Assembly: GCA_900319835.1 (NCBI GenBank) | Contig: ONPY01000094.1 | Span: forward strand, 1-7,754 | Length of the DNA stretch: 7,754 bases | Direction: 5' to 3' | Source of the DNA: an uncultured Eubacteriales bacterium | GTDB taxonomy: Bacteria; Bacillota_A; Clostridia; Oscillospirales; Oscillospiraceae | Part shown: in pieces, positions 1 to 5,820 of the stretch | Layout: every line of letters begins with the position of its first letter | Position numbering within the stretch: the stretch's first letter is position 1 | Notes under the pieces: generated by a model | Database searches by the model: none | Told to the model about the DNA's origin: nothing | What the model saw: the letters and a program-made list of their open reading frames with translations, nothing else | Position numbers and translations under genes: made by a program

Positions 1-92
1 CGATTTCCCAATGCGTCCTCTCGGCTGGCTCTCTCCTAAACAGGCTCTTTCTTCTTTTCCTAACTCTGTCACACATCATTGACAAACCTACA
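1..92. repeat. Left arm of a 92-bp inverted repeat
   Basis: Positions 1-92 are the reverse complement of 7656-7747 with 85 of 92 bases matching and no gaps; base n pairs with base 7748-n. The seven mismatches are scattered, three of them within the segment 65-71. The arm holds no open frame that looks like a gene, no internal hairpin and no transposase-type end that I recognise; it does contain a short direct repeat of GGCTCT (27-32 and 43-48). It may continue to the left of the window. It lies outside every gene. It could be a member of a dispersed intergenic repeat family or one arm of a rearrangement-prone pair. The repeat itself is directly visible; its nature is unknown. Confidence 0.93.
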
Positions 93-112
93 GAAAAAAG
101 GCGAAAAACGGG

Positions 113-140
113 AAGTTTTGGCGCGTGCCGAAACTTTTTT
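113..140 (+). terminator. Intrinsic terminator just inside the left repeat
   Basis: AAGTTTTGGC (113-122) pairs with GCCGAAACTT (127-136) around a GCGT loop, giving a 10-bp stem with one G-U pair, and the right arm runs into six T (135-140). This is a classic rho-independent terminator for rightward transcription. It would stop a transcript coming from left of the window, through the repeat, before the DUF378 gene, so that gene should have its own promoter between about 141 and 195. I could not pick out a convincing sigma-A promoter there. Confidence 0.75.
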
Positions 141-210
141 ATCGCGGGAATAAAACGGCGCTGCACAGGGCACAATAAAACGGAATCCATTTGGAAGGGA
201 GCTTGTTTGG

Positions 211-423
211 ATGCTAATGGATCGTATCGCACTGGTGCTGACCATCATTGGCGGCATCAACTGGGGCAGCATCGGGCTGTTCCGCTTCGACCTGGTGGCG
301 TGGCTCTTTGGCGGTCAGACGGCCACAGTCAGCCGCGTGATCTACACGCTGGTGGGTCTGTCGGCCCTGTGGTGCGTAAGCCTGCTGTTTCGCAGCGACG
401 CTATCGCGGACGAGGAAATGTAA
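211..423 (+). CDS. DUF378 family (YuzA-like) small membrane protein
   Basis: A 70-residue protein with two hydrophobic segments (about residues 5-24 and 42-60) separated by a short loop. The first helix carries the GGINWG motif (residues 14-19), and the second has the R-x-x-Y-x-L-V-G-L pattern (42-50). Both are hallmarks of DUF378 proteins such as Bacillus YuzA, which are normally about 65-80 residues long, so this one is complete. It is expected in the cytoplasmic membrane; the function of the family is not known. The start at 211 is preceded by AAGGGAG (195-201) at a 9-base spacing; a second in-frame ATG at 217 is possible but worse placed. It is a single-gene unit, bounded by a terminator upstream (113-140) and hairpins downstream (429-501), and converges on nfnB. 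Confidence 0.9.
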   Translation: MLMDRIALVLTIIGGINWGSIGLFRFDLVAWLFGGQTATVSRVIYTLVGLSALWCVSLLFRSDAIADEEM

Positions 424-428
424 GCAAG

Positions 429-465
429 TTTTCAAGCTGTCGACAAAGTGTCGATAGCTTGAAAA
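429..465. repeat. Long stem-loop just after the DUF378 gene
   Basis: A 17-bp inverted repeat, TTTTCAAGCTGTCGACA (429-445) against 449-465 with a three-base AAG loop; the only imperfection would be a G-U pair in RNA. It begins six bases after the DUF378 stop codon. There is no T run after the right arm, so it is not a textbook terminator on its own. It probably protects the 3' end of the message or works with the next hairpin. Confidence 0.7.
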
Positions 466-467
466 GC

Positions 468-501
468 AAAAATGGGAATTTCCGAAAGAGTTCCCATTTT
501 T
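468..501 (+). terminator. Probable terminator of the DUF378 gene
   Basis: AAAAATGGGAA (468-478) pairs perfectly with TTCCCATTTTT (491-501) around a 12-base loop. The A/T tails at both ends give a U-rich end on either strand, so it can act in both directions. It lies 44 bases past the DUF378 stop and directly follows the 429-465 stem-loop, forming a two-hairpin 3' end. Confidence 0.65.
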
Positions 502-514
502 GCCTGGATTGAAC

Positions 515-543
515 GTGAAGGGGGACTCCCCGTCCCCCTTCAC
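515..543. repeat. G/C-rich palindrome in the convergent gap
   Basis: GTGAAGGGGGA (515-525) pairs perfectly with TCCCCCTTCAC (533-543) across a seven-base loop. A second CCCCCTT at 547-553 could replace the right arm (534-540), so two alternative stems with the same left arm are possible. There is no T run. It looks like a REP-type extragenic palindrome and not a terminator; its role is unknown. Confidence 0.6.
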
Positions 544-594
544 AATCCCCCTTGCAGGTCCAAGCCGAGATAAAAAGGGCTTGTCTACAATCAT

Positions 595-625
595 AAAAAC
601 AGAGGAGCCAAGCTCCTCTGTTTTT
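595..625 (-). terminator. Bidirectional terminator downstream of nfnB
   Basis: AAAAACAGAGGAGC (595-608) pairs with GCTCCTCTGTTTTT (612-625) around a CAA loop, a perfect 14-bp stem. Read leftward it ends in a U-rich tract and lies 22 bases beyond the nfnB stop codon, so it is the natural end of the nfnAB message. Read rightward it also ends in T6, so it can stop rightward read-through into the antisense of nfnB. Confidence 0.88.
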
Positions 626-647
626 TCGTTTGCATGGGGACGCGGGA

Positions 648-2066
648 TTATTCCCCGGCCTTGCTCTTGATATAGGCGTCGATGGACTTGGCGCCGGCCT
701 TGCCCGCGCCCATGGCCAGAATGACCGTGGCAGCGCCGGTGACGGCATCGCCGCCGGCGAAGACGCCCTCGCGGGCCGTCACGCCGCCCTCGTCGGCCTC
801 AATGCCGCCCTTGCGGGTGAAGGTGAGACCCTGGGTCGTGTTGCGGATCAGGGGGTTGGGGCTGGTGCCGATGGCGATGATGACGGTGTCCACGTCCAGC
901 ACCCACTCGCTGCCCTCCACGGGCACGGGGGAACGGCGGCCCTTGGCGTCGGGCTCGCCCAGTTCCTGGCGCTTGAGCTCAATGCCGGTGACGTGGCCGT
1001 CCTCGCCGCCGAGAATGCGGGTGGGATTGTTGAGCAGATGAAACTCGATACCCTCAGCCTCGGCATGCTCGACCTCCTCCTTACGGGCGGGCAGCTCGTC
1101 CCGGCCGCGGCGGTAGCAGATATACACATGCTCGGCGCCCAGACGCTTGGCAACACGGGCAGCGTCCATGGCGACGTTGCCGGCGCCGACGACGGCGACC
1201 CGGCCGAAGCGCTTGATGGGGGTATCGTAATCATCCCGGTAGGCCTTCATGAGGTTGACACGGGTGAGAAGTTCGTTTGCAGTGTAGACGCCCAGCAGGT
1301 TCTCACCGGGGATGTGCAGGAACTGGGGCAGGCCCGCGCCGGAGCCGATGAACACGGCCTCAAAGCCGTCATCAAACAGCTCGTCCACAGATTCGGACTT
1401 GCCGATGATGGCGTTGTTGACGATCTTGACGCCCAGAGCCTTGAGATTGTCGATCTCCTTGGCGACGATCTCCTTGGGGAGACGGAACTGGGGAATGCCG
1501 TAGACCAGCACGCCGCCGGATTTGTGCAGCGCCTCGAAGACGGTCACGTCGTAGCCCATCTTCCTGAGGTCGCCGGCGCAGGTCAGACCCGCGGGGCCGG
1601 AGCCGACCACGGCGATGCGGTGGCCGTTGGAGGCGGGAGCGTCGACCTTGACCTCGCCCTTCTTGGCCTGCTCGGCCATGTGCCAGTCGGCCACAAAGCG
1701 CTCCAGTCTGCCGATGCCGACGGACTCGCCCTTGATGCCCCGGACGCACTTCGACTCACACTGCTTCTCCTGGGGGCAGACGCGGCCACAGACGGCGGGC
1801 AGGGAGTTGGTGGAGGTGATGATTTCATAGGCGGCCTCAAAATCGCCCTCGCGCACCTTCTCCAGGAAGCGGGGGATCTTGACGGCCACGGGGCAGCCGG
1901 TGCGGCAGGGGGAGTTCTTGCAGTCAAGACACCGCGCGGCCTCCTTCATGGCGGTTTCGGCGTCATAACCCAGGGCGACCTCCTCAAAATTGGTGGCGCG
2001 CTCGATGGGATCCTGCTCGGGCATCGGCGCCTTGGTCAGGCTCATGTTGACTTTCAGATTAGCCAT
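648..2066 (-). CDS. nfnB: NADH-dependent reduced ferredoxin:NADP+ oxidoreductase, large subunit NfnB
   Basis: A 472-residue flavoprotein, the large subunit of the soluble electron-bifurcating transhydrogenase NfnAB. The complex couples reduction of NADP+ by ferredoxin and by NADH. The N-terminal domain carries eight cysteines for two [4Fe-4S] clusters (C46, C49, C54, C58; C93, C97, C103, C107). An FAD-binding GSGPAG motif follows at 155-160, then an NADP(H)-site Rossmann motif GAGNVAMDAAR (294-304) and the closing AGGDAVTGAATVILAMGAG stretch (437-455) of GltD-like reductases. The length matches the family. The start at 2066 has GGGAGGGAAG (2071-2080) before it and overlaps the end of nfnA by eight bases, so the pair is translationally coupled. 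Genes of this kind are often annotated as glutamate synthase small chain (gltD); the nfnA partner and the absence of a GltB large subunit nearby favour NfnB. Confidence 0.93.
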   Translation of the reverse strand: MANLKVNMSLTKAPMPEQDPIERATNFEEVALGYDAETAMKEAARCLDCKNSPCRTGCPVAVKIPRFLEKVREGDFEAAYEIITSTNSLPAVCGRVCPQEKQCESKCVRGIKGESVGIGRLERFVADWHMAEQAKKGEVKVDAPASNGHRIAVVGSGPAGLTCAGDLRKMGYDVTVFEALHKSGGVLVYGIPQFRLPKEIVAKEIDNLKALGVKIVNNAIIGKSESVDELFDDGFEAVFIGSGAGLPQFLHIPGENLLGVYTANELLTRVNLMKAYRDDYDTPIKRFGRVAVVGAGNVAMDAARVAKRLGAEHVYICYRRGRDELPARKEEVEHAEAEGIEFHLLNNPTRILGGEDGHVTGIELKRQELGEPDAKGRRSPVPVEGSEWVLDVDTVIIAIGTSPNPLIRNTTQGLTFTRKGGIEADEGGVTAREGVFAGGDAVTGAATVILAMGAGKAGAKSIDAYIKSKAGE

Positions 2067-2925
2067 TTCTCTTCCCTCCCGTCATGTTGCAGATGTGCTG
2101 GGCAGCGGCGTCCTGTTCGTCCTTGTAGAAGGCGGCGCGCTTTAACAGCGAGTCAAAGTCCACCTCGTGGGCATCAAAGTCCGGCCCGTCAACGCAGGCA
2201 AACTTCGTCTCGCCTCCGACGATGACGCGGCAGCCGCCGCACATGCCGGTGCCGTCGACCATGATGGGGTCGAGAGAGATGATGGTCTTGATGCCGTAGG
2301 GGCGGGTGACGTCCGCCAGGAATTTCATCATGATGTCCGGGCCGATGGCGATGACCCGGTCAAACTGGGGCTTGCCCTCGGCAATGTTTCGCTCGATCTC
2401 CTGCTTGAGGAAGACGGTGGTGAAGCCCTTTTCGCCGTAGCTGCCGTCGTCGGTGCACATGATGAGCTTGTCGGAGGCGGCTTTCAGCTCGTCCTTGAGA
2501 ATGACGATGTCGGCGGAGCGGAAGCCGCCGATGAAGGTGACGTCGATGCCCTTCTCATGCATGACCTTGGCGATGGGGTAGGCGATGGCGCAGCCGACGC
2601 CGCCGCCGACCACGCAGACCTTCTTGAGGCCGTCCATCTCAGTGGCGCGGCCCAGGGGGCCGACAAAGTCGGTGATGTAGTCACCCTGCTCGACGGTGTG
2701 GAGCATTTTTGTGGTGCGGCCCGCGGCCTGCACCATGACGGAGACGGTGCCCTTCTCACGGTCCCAGCCGGCGACAGAGACGGGGACGCGCTCGCCCTGC
2801 TCGTCCAGACGGAAGATGACGAACTGACCGGCCTGCGCATGGCGGGCAACCAGCGGCGCCTCGATCTCAAAGAGACAGATCGTCTTCGCGTCGTTCAAGA
2901 AACGTTTGGTTACTACCTTGTACAT
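2059..2925 (-). CDS. nfnA: NADH-dependent reduced ferredoxin:NADP+ oxidoreductase, small subunit NfnA
   Basis: A 288-residue ferredoxin-NADP+ reductase-type subunit. The N-terminal FAD domain shows the flavin-binding R-V-P-V-S motif (46-50). The NAD-binding domain has VVGGGVG (105-111). The C-terminal region has a [2Fe-2S] site with C229, C232 and C244 in VDGTGMCGGC and the downstream FACVDGP. Structures of this family show an unusual aspartate as fourth ligand, and D224 is a candidate. NfnA binds NADH and its FAD receives the electrons at the lower-potential end of the complex. The start at 2925 follows GAGGTG (2931-2936 on the plus strand) by five bases. It is the first gene of the two-gene operon and has its own sigma-A promoter. 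Sulfide dehydrogenase or dihydroorotate dehydrogenase electron-transfer subunit (PyrK) are the usual alternative labels; the neighbour nfnB argues against them. Confidence 0.92.
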   Translation of the reverse strand: MYKVVTKRFLNDAKTICLFEIEAPLVARHAQAGQFVIFRLDEQGERVPVSVAGWDREKGTVSVMVQAAGRTTKMLHTVEQGDYITDFVGPLGRATEMDGLKKVCVVGGGVGCAIAYPIAKVMHEKGIDVTFIGGFRSADIVILKDELKAASDKLIMCTDDGSYGEKGFTTVFLKQEIERNIAEGKPQFDRVIAIGPDIMMKFLADVTRPYGIKTIISLDPIMVDGTGMCGGCRVIVGGETKFACVDGPDFDAHEVDFDSLLKRAAFYKDEQDAAAQHICNMTGGKRNG

Positions 2926-2987
2926 TTGAACACCTCGATAAAACAGAATGGGAAAACGAATGCTTTTTCGCGATTTGAACTGAATTA

Positions 2988-3016
2988 ATTCTAATCTTTG
3001 GGAAACACAAAGTCAA
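2988..3016 (-). promoter_or_regulatory. Sigma-A promoter of nfnAB
   Basis: On the minus strand TTGACT (plus 3011-3016) is followed after exactly 17 bases by TAGAAT (plus 2988-2993), one mismatch from consensus in each box. The nfnA start is about 55-60 bases downstream of the expected start point. A 10-bp palindrome, TCTGTACAGA (3041-3050), lies 24 bases upstream of the -35 box and could be a regulator site, though it is short. Confidence 0.8.
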
Positions 3017-3099
3017 CGACCCTGATTAGGATTTGTATATTCTGTACAGATATGAAAAGAAAAGCCTGACAAAAGATGCCGGAATGTGAAACGAAAGCC

Positions 3100-3456
3100 T
3101 CAGGTTGTGTACAGCACCAGGGAGATGACCTCCAGCGGCTCGTCCCCAAGACAGCGGAGGCTGTGGCCCTCGCCGTCGTTTACAAAGGCGGTGTCCCCGG
3201 GGAGAAGCTCCGTGACGGTGCCGTTGTCGCTGTACTCGCCCCGGCCCTTGAGAACGTAATAGGTTTCGCAGTCTCCGTGGTGGATGTGCCAGGCCACCTC
3301 ACAGCCCGGCCTGAGGATCATGTGGTTGAAGAGTCTGCCCTTGCCGGCCATCTCCCCCGCGCCCCGGAGGATCTTGCGGTTTTCCGCCTCACCCGCGCCG
3401 CCGAACATCTGGCGGTGCTCCACCAGCAGCTCCGTTTCCCGCCGTACCATGCTCAT
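3100..3456 (-). CDS. Single-domain cupin protein
   Basis: A 118-residue protein of the small cupin type. Cupin motif 1 fits exactly: G51, five residues, H57-I-H59, four residues, E64, six residues, G71, giving two His and one Glu as metal ligands. Motif 2 (G87 to H98, GDTAFVNDGEGH) supplies the fourth ligand, H98, with Asn93 where Pro is usual. Fold and metal binding are well supported; the substrate is not known, and such proteins may be isomerases, dioxygenases or sugar- or acid-binding sensors. The start at 3456 is chosen because AGGAGG (plus 3465-3470) precedes it by eight bases. The frame is open to a TTG at 3501, but that lies inside the LUD gene with no binding site. The AGGAGG touches the LUD stop codon, and the genes are 13 bases apart, so they form an operon. 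Confidence 0.85.
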   Translation of the reverse strand: MSMVRRETELLVEHRQMFGGAGEAENRKILRGAGEMAGKGRLFNHMILRPGCEVAWHIHHGDCETYYVLKGRGEYSDNGTVTELLPGDTAFVNDGEGHSLRCLGDEPLEVISLVLYTT

Positions 3457-3469
3457 GTCCACATCCTCC

Positions 3470-4060
3470 TTACAGGCCCCAGTCCCCGTCGATAAGGACA
3501 ATTTCTGTCTCCATGCCGTTCATCGGCCCCCACAGCACCGTCAAGGCCCGGCAGATACCCTCCCTGCCATGACAGTCGTGGCAGGTCCCGTCGATGCGGC
3601 AGGGGGTCTTTTTATCCAGCCGCTCCGCGTTCTGCACCGCCGCGGTGTTGCGCGCCCGCTTCAGGGCGGCGTCAAAATCCGGGCAGATTTTGTTGGTGCC
3701 GGCCACAATGAACACGCGCTCATGGCCGAAGAGCGTGCCGGCCACCCGGTTGCCGGTGCCGTCGATGTTGAAGATCTCGCCGTCCTCGCTGATGGCGTTG
3801 GCGCTGCAGCAGTACACGTCGGTAAAGACCGCCTGGCGCCTTGTCTCGTTCCCGGGCACCTTCCAGTGCCAGAAGACTGTGTTGTCCTGACTCAGCAGCT
3901 CATACAGCCCCAGCTGATCGAGCGTCTTGCTGCCGCCGAAGCCCACCGTGCAGCCCCGGATCTGCCCGGCCAGATAGGCGGCCGCCTCCTCCCCGGAGGC
4001 AAAATGCGAAGCCTTGAAGCCGCGCAGGCGGAGATTTTTCATGGTTTTTTCAAGATTCAT
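3470..4060 (-). CDS. LUD domain (DUF162, LutC/YkgG-like) protein
   Basis: A 196-residue protein of the LUD superfamily, usually labelled lactate utilization protein. Family motifs visible are TVGFGGSKTLDQLGLYE (38-54), the core SANAISEDGEIFNIDGTGNR (86-105), and VAGTNKI (119-125). The C-terminal part has four cysteines spaced C154-x5-C160-x2-C163-x6-C170, which look like a metal or Fe-S site. It stands alone, without LutA or LutB, so a role in lactate oxidation cannot be claimed; stand-alone clostridial members are uncharacterised. The start at 4060 is fixed by GGGAGGTG five bases upstream and by the promoter, whose -35 box covers a longer open-frame start at 4117. It is the first gene of an operon with the cupin. 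Confidence 0.88.
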   Translation of the reverse strand: MNLEKTMKNLRLRGFKASHFASGEEAAAYLAGQIRGCTVGFGGSKTLDQLGLYELLSQDNTVFWHWKVPGNETRRQAVFTDVYCCSANAISEDGEIFNIDGTGNRVAGTLFGHERVFIVAGTNKICPDFDAALKRARNTAAVQNAERLDKKTPCRIDGTCHDCHGREGICRALTVLWGPMNGMETEIVLIDGDWGL

Positions 4061-4088
4061 GAGAGCACCTCCCATCTCTGATAGCTTT

Positions 4089-4117
4089 ATTATACCTTGG
4101 CCGCAGGTTGCTGTCAA
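4089..4117 (-). promoter_or_regulatory. Perfect sigma-A promoter of the LUD-cupin operon
   Basis: On the minus strand TTGACA (plus 4112-4117) and TATAAT (plus 4089-4094) are separated by exactly 17 bases, a full match to the consensus. Transcription should start near 4082, leaving a leader of about 20 bases with the GGGAGG binding site. Strong, likely constitutive unless blocked by a repressor. Confidence 0.92.
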
Positions 4118-4153
4118 AGCCTTTCGGCGCCGGTGCGGGGAGGCGGGGAAAGA

Positions 4154-4182
4154 CTAATCTGTGCAAAAAATGCACAGATTAG
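4154..4182. promoter_or_regulatory. Perfect 12-5-12 palindrome, candidate operator between divergent promoters
   Basis: CTAATCTGTGCA (4154-4165) and its exact reverse complement (4171-4182) flank AAAAA. It lies upstream of both divergent promoters: nine bases before the -35 box of the transporter operon and 36 bases from the -35 box of the LUD operon. Neither message should contain it, and no T run follows the stem in either direction, so a DNA-level operator is more likely than a terminator. Its centre is near -58 of the transporter promoter, a usual activator position. The binding protein is unknown; no regulator gene is in the window. Confidence 0.65.
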
Positions 4183-4191
4183 AAAAAAGGC

Positions 4192-4219
4192 TTGCTTTAT
4201 CTCGCTAATGTGTTATTAT
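4192..4219 (+). promoter_or_regulatory. Probable promoter of the transporter-racemase operon
   Basis: TTGCTT (4192-4197), a 16-base gap, then TATTAT (4214-4219); an overlapping TATACT at 4217-4222 is the alternative -10 box with a 19-base gap. The imperfect -35 box fits a promoter that needs an activator. CGCTA (4203-4207) and TAGCG (4222-4226) form a short inverted repeat around the -10 region. The leader would be only about 30 bases long, too short for a riboswitch or T-box. Confidence 0.6.
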
Positions 4220-4257
4220 ACTAGCGCGACAAAAAATTCCTCCCGGAGGTTGATAAA

Positions 4258-5058
4258 ATGAAAAAGATTCTTGCTTTGCTTTTGGCACTCGTTATGATCT
4301 TCGCCCTGGCCGCCTGCGGACAGAAGACCGCGCCCGCCGCGGAAAAAAAGAAATTCATCATGGGCATTGATCCGGAGTATCCCCCTTTCAGCTACCTCGG
4401 GGACGACGGCAACTACACCGGCTTTGACGTGGACGTCTGCAAGGCAGCCTGCGATTACCTGGGCTGGGATCTGGAAGTCTTCGCCGTCAACTGGGACCAG
4501 AAGCTGGTGCAGCTCGACTCCATGGAGTGCGACTGCGTCTGGTCCGGCATGACGATCCTGGACAGCATGAAGGAAGCCGGCTACGTCATCTCGGAGCCCT
4601 ACTATGACAACACCCAGGTCCTGGTGGTCAAGGCCGACAAGGGATACACATCCTCTGCGGATCTGGCCGGCAAGGTGGTCGCGGTGCAGCTTGGCACCTC
4701 CGGCGAGGCCCTGCTCAACGGGGACCTGGCGGATCTGGCGGCGACCTTTGGCAGCGTGATGACCAGCAACAGCTTTGTGGCCTGCTTTACCGAGCTGGAA
4801 GGCGGCGCAGCTGACGCGGTGTTCGTGGATATGCCCGTCGCGGCGGCCTATGTCGCAGATCACGACGGCCTTGCGATCATCGATGAAAACCTCGGCGCCG
4901 AGCAGTACGGCATTGCCTTCCGCTCCGGCGATGCGGAGCTCTGCAAGCAGATGGAGGACGCCGTCAAGGCCCTGGTGGAAAACGGCACCTATGCCGAGCT
5001 TGCGTCCAAGCCCGAGTACACTGAGATCGTCAACAATCTGATCTTCCTGAACAAGTAA
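4258..5058 (+). CDS. Amino-acid ABC transporter solute-binding lipoprotein (family 3)
   Basis: A 266-residue extracytoplasmic binding protein of the PBPb/GlnH type. It has a lipoprotein signal peptide with basic start (MKK), hydrophobic core and lipobox LAAC ending at C20, so the mature protein is tethered to the outer face of the membrane. Conserved parts are GIDPEYPPFSY (36-46), GFDVDV (55-60), SGMTI (96-100), EPYY (113-116), VAVQLGTSGE (141-150), DAVFVDMP (186-193) and EQYGIAF (215-221). By alignment with GlnH, the aspartates D38 and D191 that meet the ligand amino group are kept, but the arginine that binds the alpha-carboxylate is Met104 with Lys105 beside it. GGAGG (4245-4249) sits eight bases before the ATG. 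It leads the operon, and a stem-loop separates it from the permease. The substrate cannot be named. Confidence 0.92.
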   Translation: MKKILALLLALVMIFALAACGQKTAPAAEKKKFIMGIDPEYPPFSYLGDDGNYTGFDVDVCKAACDYLGWDLEVFAVNWDQKLVQLDSMECDCVWSGMTILDSMKEAGYVISEPYYDNTQVLVVKADKGYTSSADLAGKVVAVQLGTSGEALLNGDLADLAATFGSVMTSNSFVACFTELEGGAADAVFVDMPVAAAYVADHDGLAIIDENLGAEQYGIAFRSGDAELCKQMEDAVKALVENGTYAELASKPEYTEIVNNLIFLNK

Positions 5059-5089
5059 GTGAAGGCTGACAAGTCCATTGCGTCATTCA

Positions 5090-5121
5090 CCCGAAAGCGC
5101 GGCGCAAGCTGCGCTTTCGGG
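5090..5121 (+). ncRNA. Intercistronic stem-loop with a GCAA tetraloop
   Basis: CCCGAAAGCGCGGC (5090-5103) pairs with GCTGCGCTTTCGGG (5108-5121), 14 pairs with one G-U, closed by a GCAA loop of the very stable GNRA class. Only short, mixed T sequence follows, so full termination is unlikely. It lies 31 bases after the binding-protein stop and 38 before the permease start. Such elements commonly stabilise the upstream part of the message or attenuate the downstream part, so that the binding protein is made in excess over the membrane parts. Confidence 0.75.
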
Positions 5122-5159
5122 CAATTCTGTATTATTAGAGAATAAATGAGGGTTTCCAC

Positions 5160-5807
5160 ATGTCGTTGATGACCATGATACTCAAGATGAGCGAGGGCCT
5201 GGGCAAGACCTGCGCCATCTTCTTTCTGACGCTGCTCTTCTCGCTGCCGCTGGGCATGATCGTGACCCTGCTGCGCATGAGCAAGGTGAAGGTGGTCTCC
5301 GCCGTCACGCGCTTCTTTATCACCATACTGCGCGGCACGCCCCTGATGCTGCAGCTGCTGGCTGTGACCTACGGTCCCTACTACCTCTTCGGCGCAAACG
5401 TGGCCCGCAACAAGCTGATCCCAGTGGTCATCGCCTTCGCCATCAACTACGCGGCCTACTTTGCGGAGATCTACCGCGGCGGCATCGAGTCCATCCCCAT
5501 CGGCCAGTATGAGGCGGCGGAGGTGCTGGGCTACACCAAGGCGCAGACCTTCCTGCGCATCATCCTGCCCCAGGTGGTCAAGCGTATCATGCCCAGCGTG
5601 ACCAACGAGGTGGTGACCCTGGTCAAGGACACCTCCATGGCCTTCACCGTCTCCTATCAGGAGATGTTCACCATCGGCAAGCAGATCGCAAACTCCCAGA
5701 CGAGCTTTGTGCCCTTCGTGGTGGCGGGCGTGTTCTACTACGTGTTCAACGCCGTCGTCGACTACCTGATGGGCAGGATCGAAAAGCGGCTGGATTACTA
5801 CAGGTAA
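5160..5807 (+). CDS. Polar amino-acid ABC transporter permease (HisM/GlnP family)
   Basis: A 215-residue integral membrane permease. Hydrophobic segments lie near residues 17-39, 61-78, 84-103, 130-165 (broken) and 182-202. It has the family signature RGTPLMLQL (58-66) and the cytoplasmic EAA loop with [21 protein letters not shown] spread over 118-138, which docks on the ATPase. The length is typical, and since it is the only permease gene it probably forms a homodimer. The ATG at 5160 has GAGGG (5148-5152) seven bases upstream; ATGs at codons 5 and 6 are less well spaced. It is followed after 13 bases by the ATPase gene. Confidence 0.94.
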   Translation: MSLMTMILKMSEGLGKTCAIFFLTLLFSLPLGMIVTLLRMSKVKVVSAVTRFFITILRGTPLMLQLLAVTYGPYYLFGANVARNKLIPVVIAFAINYAAYFAEIYRGGIESIPIGQYEAAEVLGYTKAQTFLRIILPQVVKRIMPSVTNEVVTLVKDTSMAFTVSYQEMFTIGKQIANSQTSFVPFVVAGVFYYVFNAVVDYLMGRIEKRLDYYR

Positions 5808-5820
5808 GAGGGAAAACGAC

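Noticed and set aside
79..84. TTGACA in the left repeat arm (and on the minus strand at 7664-7669) as an outward or inward promoter
   Set aside because: No -10-like box lies 16-19 bases downstream in either copy, so a promoter is not supported.
630..2225. A 531-codon open frame on the plus strand
   Set aside because: It is antisense to nfnB, whose protein has all eight cluster cysteines and both nucleotide-binding motifs. The antisense product is repetitive Gly/Ala/Asp/Leu, typical of a GC-rich shadow frame, and has no binding site.
2167..2988. A 273-codon plus-strand frame opposite nfnA
   Set aside because: Antisense shadow of a clear conserved protein; it ends by running through the nfnAB promoter.
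3062..3104. A terminator after the cupin gene from CCTGA (3065-3069) and TCAGG (3100-3104)
   Set aside because: Only five pairs around a 30-base loop; too weak to call.
4154..4182. The palindrome as a rho-independent terminator
   Set aside because: The arms are followed by A on the plus strand and by mixed sequence on the minus strand, and neither known promoter transcribes it.
4216..4863. A 215-codon minus-strand frame opposite the binding-protein gene
   Set aside because: Antisense shadow; its end lies in the transporter promoter and no ribosome binding site precedes it.
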